A program made the position numbers and the translations under genes. From the NCBI GenBank assembly GCA_965199245.1, contig CBDAQP010000003.1:806001-870000 (forward strand): a stretch of DNA of 64,000 nucleotides. Direction: 5' to 3'. Each line of letters begins with the position of its first letter. Position 1 is the stretch's first letter. The DNA comes from Carbonatibacter sp965199245 (lineage in GTDB: Bacteria > Pseudomonadota > Alphaproteobacteria > Kiloniellales > Kiloniellaceae). The notes beneath the pieces were generated by a model. It was not told where the DNA came from. It saw nothing but the letters and a program-made list of their open reading frames with translations, and ran no database searches. Below, in pieces: positions 1-8,645 of the stretch.

Positions 1-922
1 CACGCCCGCGATAGAGACCCGCGACCGATTCGGCGTAACCATTATATAACAGGGTTGGCACACGCTCACTTTGACCCAGGGGCTGTTCACTGGCCTGGCT
101 CCAGCGCGGATGCGGGACAGCGGGATTGACGTTGGCCCAGAACCCATATTCGCTTCCCTGAATTTCTTCCCAAAAGGACAGCGGACGTTCCGCCGTAAAG
201 CTCAGTCGGGTCACGGATTTAATTGACTTGAAGCCATATTTCCACGGCACGACCAGACGCAACGGCCCACCGTTCTGTGCGGGCAAATCCTGCCCATAAA
301 GTCCCGTCGCCAAAAAGGCCAGATCGTGCGTCGCCTCATCAAGCGTCAAGCCCTCGACATAAGGCCAGGGATACCACGTTGCCTTTTGACCAGAAGCCAC
401 GTCGGGCAGATGAAAACTTTCAAACCGTACATATTTGGCCTGCGACAGCGGACGGGCCAATGCCACCAGATCACGCAGGGCAAAACCCGTCCAGGGAACC
501 GCCATTGACCAGGCTTCGACGCAACGATGACGATAAAGGCGTTCTTCGAGGGTAACGGCCTTGACCAGGTCATCAAGATCCATTTGGCGCGGTGACTCGA
601 CCAAGCCGTCAATCGTCACCTGCCAGGGAGACACAGGTAATTTTTTAGCCTTGCGCCAAATATTTTTTGACGATCCAAACTCATAAAAATTATTGTGTTC
701 TGTTGCCAGTCTTTCCACTGTCACAGGGCGATCCAATTGATAGCGTTCGTTGCGAACAGTACGCTCGGTCGCGCGAACCCCTTCCCCACCAGCCGACAAA
801 ATCCCGCCGGACACCGCCCCTAACACTAAATTGCGAATGAAAGAGCGACGATTGAGATAACGACTTTGTGGTGTGATGTCACTTTCCTTGATATCCCACT
901 CGCGCCGGATTTTAATAATCAT
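1..922 (-). CDS. msrP: Protein-methionine-sulfoxide reductase catalytic subunit MsrP (3' end cut by window edge)
   Basis: Reading the minus strand from ATG 922 gives about 307 codons of a molybdopterin enzyme that reduces oxidised methionines in periplasmic proteins. A twin-arginine signal (NRRSFIRN) lies near residues 27-34. The family stretch NNFYEFG follows, then the molybdenum-ligand cysteine in YRHRCVEAWSM, and VVPWKYGFKSIKS, NPAVPHPRWSQ and LLYNGYAESVAGLYRG near the C-terminus. Only a few residues should be missing at the edge. An in-frame TAA lies three codons upstream of the ATG, which fixes the start. The heme partner msrQ would be expected further left and is not visible. The family assignment is by recall of conserved motifs and is very likely right. 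Confidence 0.93.
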   Translation of the reverse strand, partial: MIIKIRREWDIKESDITPQSRYLNRRSFIRNLVLGAVSGGILSAGGEGVRATERTVRNERYQLDRPVTVERLATEHNNFYEFGSSKNIWRKAKKLPVSPWQVTIDGLVESPRQMDLDDLVKAVTLEERLYRHRCVEAWSMAVPWTGFALRDLVALARPLSQAKYVRFESFHLPDVASGQKATWYPWPYVEGLTLDEATHDLAFLATGLYGQDLPAQNGGPLRLVVPWKYGFKSIKSVTRLSFTAERPLSFWEEIQGSEYGFWANVNPAVPHPRWSQASEQPLGQSERVPTLLYNGYAESVAGLYRGR

Positions 923-1006
923 CGATGTCCCTTACTTCTTTGCCAAAGTCAACCGAGCGGCCTTTCGTGACCACAGAACATGAGCCTTTGCAGACAAACA
1001 CCGGGC

Positions 1007-2209
1007 TTAGGTTAAAGACTCACAGGCGCGCTTGATCCGTGTGCAGGCTTCGCGCAACAGTTCAGTCGAGGTTGCATAGGAAATTCTGAAATAAGGCGAC
1101 AGACCAAAAGCTGCCCCTTGAACGGCAGCAACGCCAACAAAGTCCAGCAAAAAGGCGACAAAATCACCATCTGACTCCAGACGCTTTCCCTCTGGCGTTG
1201 TCTTGCCAATCACGCCTTCGCAGGACGGATAGACATAAAAAGCTCCTTCGGGCGTTGCACACTGCAAACCGGGGCAATCGTTGAGCATCTCAACCACCAA
1301 ATCGCGCCGCTGTTTAAAGACATCATTGTGTTCCTTGATAAAGGATTGACTGCCGTTCAGGGCTTCAGCCGCCGCCGCCTGGGACACAGAACAGGGATTA
1401 GAGGTACTCTGTGACTGAATTTTCCCCATCGCCCGAATCAATTCCACCGGCCCCGCCGCATAGCCAATCCGCCAGCCTGTCATGCAGTAGGCTTTGGACA
1501 CACCATTGACCGTCAGCGTCCGGTCTTTCAGCTCGGGGGCAACCTGAACGACGGTACAAAAATTAAAATCATCGTAAACCAGCTTTTCATACATATCATC
1601 GGTCATCACCATGACATGCTCATAACGCGCCAGAACATCAGTCAGGCGTTTCAGTTCTTCGCGACTATAGGCCGCACCCGTTGGATTGGAGGGCGAATTG
1701 AGCAAAACCCAGCGCGTCTTTTCGTTCATCGCATCTTCTAAATCGTCGGGCTGGAGCTTGAAATGATTGCTCTGTGTGCAGGGAACAACAACTGGCTCCC
1801 CCCCCGCCAACAAAACCATGTCGGGATAAGACACCCAGAACGGGGCAGGAATAATAACCTCATCCCCCGGATTAAGCGTCGCCATAAAGGCATTATAAAG
1901 CACCTGCTTCCCGCCTGTTCCCACGGTAATCTCAGCCGGTTCATAGTGCAGGCCATGATCGCGTTTGAACTTTGCACAGATGGCCTGTTTCAATACAGGT
2001 GTCCCATCCACGGCCGTATAGCGTGTGTCCCCTCCCTCAATCGCCGCAACTGCCGCATCGCGAATGGCTTGTGGTGTTGCAAAATCAGGTTCACCTGCCC
2101 CCAAGCCAATCACATCGTGACCCGCAGCCTTTAACTCGCGCGCCCGGGTCGTCACCGCAATCGTCGGCGAGGGCTTAATACGCGAAAGACGTTCTGCAAT
2201 CTGTGGCAT
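1007..2209 (-). CDS. aspC: Aspartate aminotransferase, class I fold type I
   Basis: A 400-residue PLP enzyme interconverting aspartate plus 2-oxoglutarate with oxaloacetate plus glutamate in the cytoplasm. The PLP lysine is K239 in NGVSKAYCMTGWRIGY. The substrate-binding arginine lies near the C-terminus in PYFRISYATS. NSPSNPTGAAYS and GLGAGEPDF are typical of subgroup Ib bacterial enzymes (400 residues is the usual length). It stands alone: msrP starts 84 bp downstream in the same direction, and an IS3-family element begins 308 bp upstream. Some subgroup Ib enzymes also act on prephenate, and the sequence alone does not exclude this. Confidence 0.93.
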   Translation of the reverse strand: MPQIAERLSRIKPSPTIAVTTRARELKAAGHDVIGLGAGEPDFATPQAIRDAAVAAIEGGDTRYTAVDGTPVLKQAICAKFKRDHGLHYEPAEITVGTGGKQVLYNAFMATLNPGDEVIIPAPFWVSYPDMVLLAGGEPVVVPCTQSNHFKLQPDDLEDAMNEKTRWVLLNSPSNPTGAAYSREELKRLTDVLARYEHVMVMTDDMYEKLVYDDFNFCTVVQVAPELKDRTLTVNGVSKAYCMTGWRIGYAAGPVELIRAMGKIQSQSTSNPCSVSQAAAAEALNGSQSFIKEHNDVFKQRRDLVVEMLNDCPGLQCATPEGAFYVYPSCEGVIGKTTPEGKRLESDGDFVAFLLDFVGVAAVQGAAFGLSPYFRISYATSTELLREACTRIKRACESLT

Positions 2210-2517
2210 TATCCAAATCCTTTAAAAAAACCGATGAAACCACGTTAGAGGACTCAGCCCCCCCGCGCAATATTGAAAATCAGTTGTAGCGTGACTCAAA
2301 ATATGGCCGCTTTGCGAATCGCTATTAATTTTTGAGGGCGTAGCCTATCCTATAACAAAAGCGACACACCCAAAGGAGACAAGAAACGATCAAATGACTG
2401 GTGCTCAAAGACGAATCATAGCGCGAACTAATGAGGCCGAATGCGGAATGGCAGGTTTTAAATATGGCTACAGCGAAGCGGGCATCAACCTGCTCCTCTC
2501 CCTGAATCTTGATCCAT
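2210..2517. other. Gap upstream of aspC with transposon-end debris
   Basis: No convincing gene. The part next to aspC should hold its promoter. Two short stretches recur elsewhere in the window. GTAGCGTGACTC followed by AAATATG (about 2286-2306) recurs with one change at about 52746-52766. TAGCCTATCCTATA (about 2342-2355) recurs inverted at the right end of the IS630 element at about 53651-53664. This looks like debris left by other mobile elements. A 44-codon open stretch from ATG 2394 has no recognisable product. Confidence 0.5.
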
Positions 2518-2556
2518 TGATAAGTTAGTTTTTTGTCATTTTCACGGAGGCCCTCA

Positions 2557-2810
2557 ATGAAGCGCAGATTTACGGACGCACAGATTATCGGGATTTTGAA
2601 GGAACACGAGGCAGGTATTCCGGCCAGGGAGCTTTGCCGCAAGTACGGGATGCCACATTCTATAAGTGGAAGGCGAGGTTCTCTGGCATGGAGGTCAATG
2701 AGGTTCGCCGCCTCCGGGACCTGGAAGAGGAGAACCGGCGCCTGAAGAAGCTGGTTGCGGATTTATCGCTGGACAAGATGGCGTTGGAGGATGTTCTAAA
2801 AAAGATCTGA
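2557..2810 (+). pseudogene. IS3-family OrfA, frameshifted
   Basis: It begins MKRRFTDAQIIGILKEHEAG after a GGAGG ribosome site, and carries the helix-turn-helix and leucine-zipper segment (RDLEEENRRLKKLVADLSLDK). After KYGM the family normally continues SDATFYKW. Here the DNA jumps from GGGATG directly to CCACATTC, which fits a 7-bp deletion near 2652. The rest of the protein is therefore in another frame. Normally OrfA binds the ends and regulates transposition. Confidence 0.78.
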
Positions 2811-3641
2811 GCCCCGAAGGCCGTCGCCGCGCTGTTGTGCTGCTTCAGGAGACTGGCTTGAGCGAACGCCGGTCCTGTCGTCTGGCGGGTCAGCCGCGTT
2901 CCACGCACCGCTACAAATCGGTTCAGTCACCGGAGACAGAGCTGCGGCGGAAGATGCGGGAGCTGGCTGATCGGCATCGTCGCTTTGGCCATCCGCGATT
3001 GCATGTTCTGCTCAGGCGTGAGGGCTTCGGGGCCAACCACAAAAAGACCCATCGGATATACGTGGAAGAAGGTTTGCAGGTACGCAAGCGCAAGAAGCGG
3101 CGGCGATCGTCCGCCGGCCCCTGGTGCTGCCGACATCCCCCGGACAGAAATGGAGCATGGACTTTATGAGCTATCCAGCGGCCGGCGTATCCGGCTGTTC
3201 AATGTTATCGATGATTTCACCAGACAATGCCACGCCATGACCGTGGACTTTTCGATTAACGGTCTTCGGGTGGCCAGGGAACTGACCCGGCTCCTCGACT
3301 TGTATGGCAAACCGGAGGTCATCGTCTGTGACAATGGCACCGAATACACCTCGATGGCGATGTTCAAATGGGCTCGGGACAGTGGCGTTGATCTCCAGTT
3401 CATACAGCCGGGGAAACCCAGCCAAAACGGTTTCATCGAAGCCTTCAACGCCCGTGTAAGGGATGAATGCCTGAATGAAAACCTGTTTTCAAGCCTGAGA
3501 GAGGCGCAGGATGTAACCGAAAGATGGAGGATCAGCTACAACAATCACAGGCCACACTCCGCCCTGAATTGGGCAACACCCAATGAATTCGCATCACTCT
3601 GTTCCGGGTTAACCCGGAACAGAGTGGACAAGATCGCATGA
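2810..3641 (+). pseudogene. IS3-family OrfB (DDE transposase), at least two frameshifts
   Basis: The N-terminal part is read in one frame to about 3105 (RSCRLAGQPRSTHRYKS, RFGHPRLHVLLRREG). A short middle part (RRPLVLPTSPGQKWSMDFMS) is in a second frame. From about 3168 the DDE core continues (GRRIRLFNVIDDFTRQC, VCDNGTEYTS, QPGKPSQNGFIEAFNARVRDE, SYNNHRPHSALNW). The DDE residues look intact, but two indels at about 3105 and 3168 prevent a full-length product. Confidence 0.78.
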
Positions 3642-3752
3642 ACCTGTCATATGGGAAAAGCTAACTACTCAGTGGCACAGGTTTGGGGAGAACAGCATGC
3701 TTTTTAGAGAGCAAGAAAACCACACATAAAACAGACGATGAACACAGCTCCC

Positions 3753-5189
3753 CTAGACAAACCACGGTAGGGAGAAGGTCTTGAGATTTGTGAAGCTCTT
3801 CATCGCCTCAATCACGCCTTCCTTGTAGCCGAGGCCGGAGTCTTTAATGCCGCCAAAGGGTGACATTTCAATGCGATAACCGGGCACCTCCCACAGGTTG
3901 ACTGTCCCGACAGCGAGTTCTTCGACAAAGCGGGTGATGTGATCCATGCGATTGGTACAGACCCCCGACGACAGGCCATAAGCAGTTGAATTGGAAACCG
4001 CAATCAGTTCATCCAGATTGCGACAACGAATTACCGGACAGACGGGGCCGAATGTTTCTTCGCGCACCAGTTCGCAGTCAAAGGGGACATGATCGACAAC
4101 AGTCGGGGAATAGAGTGCCCCCTCACGCCGGTTGCCCAGCAAGAGCTTCGCCCCCTTGTCCACCGCATCATTGACGCGGTTTTGGAACAAAATCGCGGCC
4201 TGTTCATCAATGACCGTTCCCATATCGGTCGCCGCATCCATCGGGTCGCCATAGTTAATCGCACGCGATTTTTCAACCAGGCGTTCAACCAAAGCATTCG
4301 CTACAGAGTCAATGACCAAAACACGTTTGACCGCCGTACACCGCTGGCCCGAATTTTTATAGGCCCCGGCAACGACCAGGTCTGCCGCTTTGTCAAGGTC
4401 AGCATCATCCATTACAATCAAGGGATCATTGCCCCCCAATTCCAGGACAGTGCGTTTATAGCCCGCAGTGCGGGCAATGTGTTTGCCAATGGGAACACCA
4501 CCGGTAAAGCTCACCAGTTCTGCCTGTTCATTGGTCACCATTTCATCCGCGATAACATCCGGCAGACCCGTGACGACAGACAACATGTCGCCTGGCAAGC
4601 CCGCTTCGTAGAAAATTCCCGCCAACATCAAAGCAGTCATCGGCGTTTTTTCTGTTGGTTTCAACACCATGCAGTTATTGGTCGCCACAGCCGGAGCGAT
4701 TTTATGAGCTACCTGATTCAGCGGGTGGTTAAAGGGCGTAATGGCAGAAATCACCGTCAAGGGGAAACGTTGGGTAAAGATTTTGCGCTTTTTGCCCTGA
4801 CGGGTCAGATCACAGGAAAAAATTTGCCCATCATCGTGAATGCACATCTGGGCCGCCAGATTAAAAACATCACAGGCGCGCCCAATCTCATAACGGCTGT
4901 CCTTTTTACAGAGGCCCGCCTCTGCCGTGATGAGGTCGGAAATCTCTTCCCCCCGCGCCTCGACCAGAGCCGCGACCTTGTGCAAAATTTCTGCACGGTC
5001 ATAGCGGGTGAGTGATGATTTATAGTGCGCACCAATGTCGAATGCTTCACGCACCTGTTCCACCGTTCCCTGCGGCACGGTACCAACAACAGAACCATCC
5101 CACGGGTTGATGACGTCAATGACACCCACAGGTGACTCAACCTTTCGACCTGCGAGGTACATGGGGTAATGACCAAATGAAAGGGACAT
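3753..5189 (-). CDS. phnY: Phosphonoacetaldehyde dehydrogenase PhnY
   Basis: A 478-residue aldehyde dehydrogenase superfamily enzyme, last gene of phnW-phnA-phnY. It oxidises phosphonoacetaldehyde to phosphonoacetate with NAD(P). The catalytic cysteine is C284 in NSGQRCTAVKR and the general base is E250 in VLELGGNDP. The cofactor loop is VSFTGGVPIG, and the proton-relay asparagine lies in ITPFNHPLN. An AAGGAG ribosome site precedes ATG 5189, and only 15 bp separate it from phnA. The specific substrate is inferred from the neighbours; the fold assignment is certain. Confidence 0.9.
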   Translation of the reverse strand: MSLSFGHYPMYLAGRKVESPVGVIDVINPWDGSVVGTVPQGTVEQVREAFDIGAHYKSSLTRYDRAEILHKVAALVEARGEEISDLITAEAGLCKKDSRYEIGRACDVFNLAAQMCIHDDGQIFSCDLTRQGKKRKIFTQRFPLTVISAITPFNHPLNQVAHKIAPAVATNNCMVLKPTEKTPMTALMLAGIFYEAGLPGDMLSVVTGLPDVIADEMVTNEQAELVSFTGGVPIGKHIARTAGYKRTVLELGGNDPLIVMDDADLDKAADLVVAGAYKNSGQRCTAVKRVLVIDSVANALVERLVEKSRAINYGDPMDAATDMGTVIDEQAAILFQNRVNDAVDKGAKLLLGNRREGALYSPTVVDHVPFDCELVREETFGPVCPVIRCRNLDELIAVSNSTAYGLSSGVCTNRMDHITRFVEELAVGTVNLWEVPGYRIEMSPFGGIKDSGLGYKEGVIEAMKSFTNLKTFSLPWFV

Positions 5190-5204
5190 AATCGATACTC
5201 CTTT

Positions 5205-6452
5205 TTAAAATTCTGCGTAGTTCAGGGCGCAGTAAAAGGCATCAAAATTACGCAGGCGTAAATCCGAGGGCACGGCAGGCATGGCGCAGTTGCTGATAAA
5301 GGGGACAACCTGCTCACTCAATCCCCCATGTGTACGCAGGGGACGGTCGAGAGCAGACAGATCATGGCGCGCCGCCGATGTACCAATCGACAGGTCTTCC
5401 CCCGTGATGACCACAATATCCCCCATGCGGTCTTCGGGGAGCTCGTAACGTACCGCCGCCGCAGGGCCAGACAGGGCGACCTCGACCCCCGCAATCACAG
5501 ACAAGCGGGCGCAGGCCGCATCCGCTGTGACCTGTTCGGGCAGGTAAGCCGTGGCAAAAGACCCCAAGGCCCCATGATGGACAACGTAAGGGTCGGTAAT
5601 GGGCAGAATCACACGGCAGGCCCCCGCCCCATACCACTCATCAAGTTGATCCTGAAGGTAAAAGACATTGGGTTTTCCGTCCTCGTCGTGTTTTGGCTTC
5701 ATACCGTGATCAGCGGTCAGCACAATCACCGCGCCCAGGGCATCCAGTTTTGCCCAATAGCTATCCATCATGGCATAAAATTCAATCGCGCCGTCCTCAT
5801 CAGGGGCGAACTTATGCTGAATAAAATCTGTCGTCGAAAGATACATCAATTCAGGGCGGTCGCGTTTGAGCAGTTTAACCCCCGCCGCAAAAACAAATTC
5901 AGACAGATCAGAGCTATAAACAGAGGGCACAGGCAACCCAACCAGATCATTCACCTGTTCAATTCCATTGTCTGCCAGGGTTGCTTTGTCAGCGGACTCC
6001 GATGAAAAGCAAACCGCTGTGCCAGTGGTGAAGTCCAGGCCATGCCCCAAAAGTTTACGAAGTTTATCCTTGGCGGTGATGACACAGACAGAGGCCCCCT
6101 GTTCTTGAAAAGCCCTGAAAATCGTTTTGGCGCGGTAATAGCGCGCATCGTTCATCAGCTCCTCGGCACCCGTTTCCTGATTGTAGAAATAATTGCCACA
6201 AATCCCGTGCTGACGTGGAGGACAACCAGAAACAATCGACAGGTTATTAGGATTGGTGAAGCTCGGAATCACAGATTCGGCGAGGCGGTTGGTGCTCTGC
6301 GGGCGTTCGAGAAGCTGACTCAACCACGGCATTTTCCCCCGCGCCATTGCCGTTTCCATATAGGCGGGTTCACTACCATCAACACAGACCACAACAACCG
6401 GACGCGCAGAACGCTTGTACAGGCGACCATTCACCGCAACAGCTTTCGTCAT
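5205..6452 (-). CDS. phnA: Phosphonoacetate hydrolase PhnA
   Basis: A 415-residue alkaline-phosphatase-superfamily hydrolase that cleaves the C-P bond of phosphonoacetate to give acetate and phosphate. The expected two-zinc site is present: D25 (CVDGSEPAY), nucleophile T66 (PSFTNPNN), D209 and H213 (STTDFIQHKF), D248-H249 (LTADHGM) and H375 (LRTHGG). The spacing fits the characterised Sinorhizobium enzyme. It sits between phnW (34 bp upstream) and phnY. This gene is named after the hydrolase and is unrelated to the E. coli phnA/YjdM protein of the same name. Confidence 0.93.
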   Translation of the reverse strand: MTKAVAVNGRLYKRSARPVVVVCVDGSEPAYMETAMARGKMPWLSQLLERPQSTNRLAESVIPSFTNPNNLSIVSGCPPRQHGICGNYFYNQETGAEELMNDARYYRAKTIFRAFQEQGASVCVITAKDKLRKLLGHGLDFTTGTAVCFSSESADKATLADNGIEQVNDLVGLPVPSVYSSDLSEFVFAAGVKLLKRDRPELMYLSTTDFIQHKFAPDEDGAIEFYAMMDSYWAKLDALGAVIVLTADHGMKPKHDEDGKPNVFYLQDQLDEWYGAGACRVILPITDPYVVHHGALGSFATAYLPEQVTADAACARLSVIAGVEVALSGPAAAVRYELPEDRMGDIVVITGEDLSIGTSAARHDLSALDRPLRTHGGLSEQVVPFISNCAMPAVPSDLRLRNFDAFYCALNYAEF

Positions 6453-6486
6453 TTTTTCGACCCTTCACAATTTTACAATGTCGCAC

Positions 6487-7632
6487 TTATAATGTGGCAG
6501 GCGCACAGTTTGTGACACCCATTTCTGCCAGAACGGCCTTGATCGCCGCGAGGGCGGAGTCAATCTCCTCCACGCCCAAACGCCCAATGCACCCGATGCG
6601 AAAGGACTCAGCAACGGTCAATTTGCCCGGATAGATCAAAAATCCGCGCTGAGCCAGGCGGTCATAAAAAACCTGAAAATCAAAGGCTGGGTCTGCTGGT
6701 GTGTGAAAAGTCACAATCACAGGGGCCTGCACATCATCGCACAGCAGAGTCTGAAAGCCCAGCGCACGCATCCCCGCAACCAAAGTTCGACAATTTTCAG
6801 CATATCGCGCCCCACGTCCGGCAACACCGCCTTCGTCGCGGTGTTCCTTGATTGCCTGATGAAAGGCAACAATGCAATGAACCGGGGGGGTAAAACGCCA
6901 CTGTGCTGTTTTTTCAATCTGAACCCACTGGTCATAGAGATCAAGCACCAAAGACGGCGCATGACCTGCGCTTTGCTCCAGAACAGATTTCCGCACCAAT
7001 ACAAAGCCCATCCCCGGAACGCCTTCCAGGCACTTGTTCGACGAGGCCGCAACTGCATCATAGGGAATATCACGCGCAGAAACGGGTAAGGCCCCAAAGG
7101 CACTCATCGAATCAATCAACAGTGATTTTCCGTGTGCCTTGACCACCGCCGCAATATCGGCAACAGGGTTAAGAATGCCCGATGTTGTTTCACAATGGAT
7201 CACCGCAACATGCGTAATCACAGGGTCATCGCGCAAGGCTCGGTCAAGGTCGGCGGCACAGACAGGCTGATCTTCGGCATAGGACAGTTTGTCAAACGGT
7301 CGCCCAGAAACAGAACAGATTTTACAAATTCGCGCCCCATAGGCCCCATTGACCAGCACCAACAGCTTTCCCGTTGGGGGAACCAGCGTTCCAATCATGG
7401 CCTCGACCGCAAAGGTTCCACTGCCCTGCATCGGGACAGCCGTAAAGTCATCGCCCCCGTCGATCATATCGACCAGAGACTGACGCACCTGTGCGTTAAT
7501 GTCGATAAAGGCTTGATCGCGCGAACCATAATCACGGCCCATGGCGTGTTTGACGCTTACGGACGTGGTCAACGGCCCCGGCGTCAACAACCACGGATCG
7601 CCAGAGGGGGTGAGATGGGGGTGATCTGTCAT
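6487..7632 (-). CDS. phnW: 2-Aminoethylphosphonate--pyruvate transaminase PhnW
   Basis: A 381-residue class V PLP aminotransferase. It converts 2-aminoethylphosphonate plus pyruvate to phosphonoacetaldehyde plus alanine, the first step of AEP breakdown. The PLP lysine is K200 in AASSNKCLEGVPG. LTPGPLTTS and GSRDQAF at the N-terminus and MQGSGTFAVEAM are family hallmarks. It heads the minus-strand phnWAY operon and diverges from the LysR gene at 7743 across a 110-bp spacer that should hold the promoters and the operator. Confidence 0.94.
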   Translation of the reverse strand: MTDHPHLTPSGDPWLLTPGPLTTSVSVKHAMGRDYGSRDQAFIDINAQVRQSLVDMIDGGDDFTAVPMQGSGTFAVEAMIGTLVPPTGKLLVLVNGAYGARICKICSVSGRPFDKLSYAEDQPVCAADLDRALRDDPVITHVAVIHCETTSGILNPVADIAAVVKAHGKSLLIDSMSAFGALPVSARDIPYDAVAASSNKCLEGVPGMGFVLVRKSVLEQSAGHAPSLVLDLYDQWVQIEKTAQWRFTPPVHCIVAFHQAIKEHRDEGGVAGRGARYAENCRTLVAGMRALGFQTLLCDDVQAPVIVTFHTPADPAFDFQVFYDRLAQRGFLIYPGKLTVAESFRIGCIGRLGVEEIDSALAAIKAVLAEMGVTNCAPATL

Positions 7633-7742
7633 CGCAAAGGAGCCTTTTTAGAGAGTGGATATCCGACACAAAAAAAGAGGTCGCTTTTTATCGCAGAAGT
7701 CCGTACCATAAATCAAATTCATATAAAAAACATTACAGATTT
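7633..7742. promoter_or_regulatory. Divergent control region between phnW and the LysR gene
   Basis: A 110-bp AT-rich spacer between two divergent starts. This is the normal location for LysR-family operators (T-N11-A type) controlling both the regulator and its target operon. No single operator is marked with confidence. The placement is inferred from the gene arrangement. Confidence 0.5.
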
Positions 7743-8645
7743 ATGAAAGCTATGAATTACGCCCAAATCAGAGCCTTTCACAGTGTCGCCACCCAAGGCA
7801 GTTATACAAAGGCTGCGCAAAAAATGCGGGTGAGTCAGCCAACGCTGTCAACACAGGTGGCAAAGCTCGAAACTCACTATGCTGTCAAGCTGTTCCAACG
7901 CCAGGGGCGCGGCGTTACCCTGACCGAAACAGGAAAACGGCTGTTGCGGGTGACGCAGTGTTTTTTTGCTGTTGAGAACGAAGCCAGACAAGTTCTGCAA
8001 AACGCGCGCGGATTGATGTCGGGCGAATTGCGGGTCTATGCCGACGCACCCTATCTGGTGGTGCCAATTCTGGCACAATTCAAGAGGCTCCATCCCGGCA
8101 TTCATTTTTCACTGTCGTTTGGAAACTCGGCCCAAATTTTACAAAGCCTTTTTGACCGACAGTGTGATATCATCGTGATGCCTGATTTGCACACAGAACG
8201 CCGCCTGCATGTCCGCGCCCTGCGCCGTGCCGAACTGGTGGGTTTCGTTGCAAAAAACCACCCCCTCGCCAGCCGGACGCAGATCACACTGAAAGACTTC
8301 GCGGCGCACTGCGTTATTTTGCGCGAAAAGGGATCAACAACGCGCCGGATTTTGGAACGCGCCCTTGACGAAGAGGGCATTGTCCCCGCAGACAACCTCA
8401 CTGTTGGAACCCGCGAAGCCGTTCGCGAGGCCGTGGCCTGTGGACTGGGGGTCGGGGTGATCTTTGCCAAGGAAATCGGAAAAGACCCGCGCCTGAAAGC
8501 ACTGCGTTTCTACACGAAGACACTGGAAACAACCGACTACGCCGCCTGTCTTTCTGAACAACAGGATGCCCCACTCGTCAAAGGCTTTATGGACTTAATT
8601 CACGCCACGGCGCAAAACCCCATTGAAGGGCCAGAAACTACCTAG
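7743..8645 (+). CDS. LysR-family regulator of the AEP genes
   Basis: A 300-residue LysR-type transcription factor. The N-terminal winged helix-turn-helix spans about residues 4-62 (FHSVATQGSYTKAAQKM, VSQPTLSTQVAKLE), followed by the effector-binding domain (SGELRVYADAPYLVVPILAQF, DIIVMPDL, GLGVGVIFAKEIG). It lies between the importer operon and the divergent phnWAY operon, so it probably activates AEP uptake and breakdown. That role is inferred. The start could also be ATG 7752 (MNYAQIRAF). Its 3' end overlaps the convergent permease gene by 8 bp. Confidence 0.9.
   Translation: MKAMNYAQIRAFHSVATQGSYTKAAQKMRVSQPTLSTQVAKLETHYAVKLFQRQGRGVTLTETGKRLLRVTQCFFAVENEARQVLQNARGLMSGELRVYADAPYLVVPILAQFKRLHPGIHFSLSFGNSAQILQSLFDRQCDIIVMPDLHTERRLHVRALRRAELVGFVAKNHPLASRTQITLKDFAAHCVILREKGSTTRRILERALDEEGIVPADNLTVGTREAVREAVACGLGVGVIFAKEIGKDPRLKALRFYTKTLETTDYAACLSEQQDAPLVKGFMDLIHATAQNPIEGPETT

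Larger units (their letters stand above)
2518..3671 (+). mobile_element. Decayed IS3-family insertion sequence
   Basis: About 1154 bp bounded by imperfect inverted ends of the TG...CA type: TGATAAGTTAGTTTTTT at the left, and TGAGTAGTTAGCTTTTC when the right end is read inverted. It encodes a helix-turn-helix OrfA and a DDE OrfB in the usual overlapping order. No matching target duplication is evident. The IS407-like subgroup is suggested by the OrfA sequence but was not tested. Both reading frames are broken, so the copy should be inactive. Confidence 0.8.

Noticed and set aside
4089..5015. Long plus-strand open frame of 308 codons opposite phnY
   Set aside because: It is the complement of a clear aldehyde dehydrogenase with intact motifs; no family signal and no ribosome site of its own.
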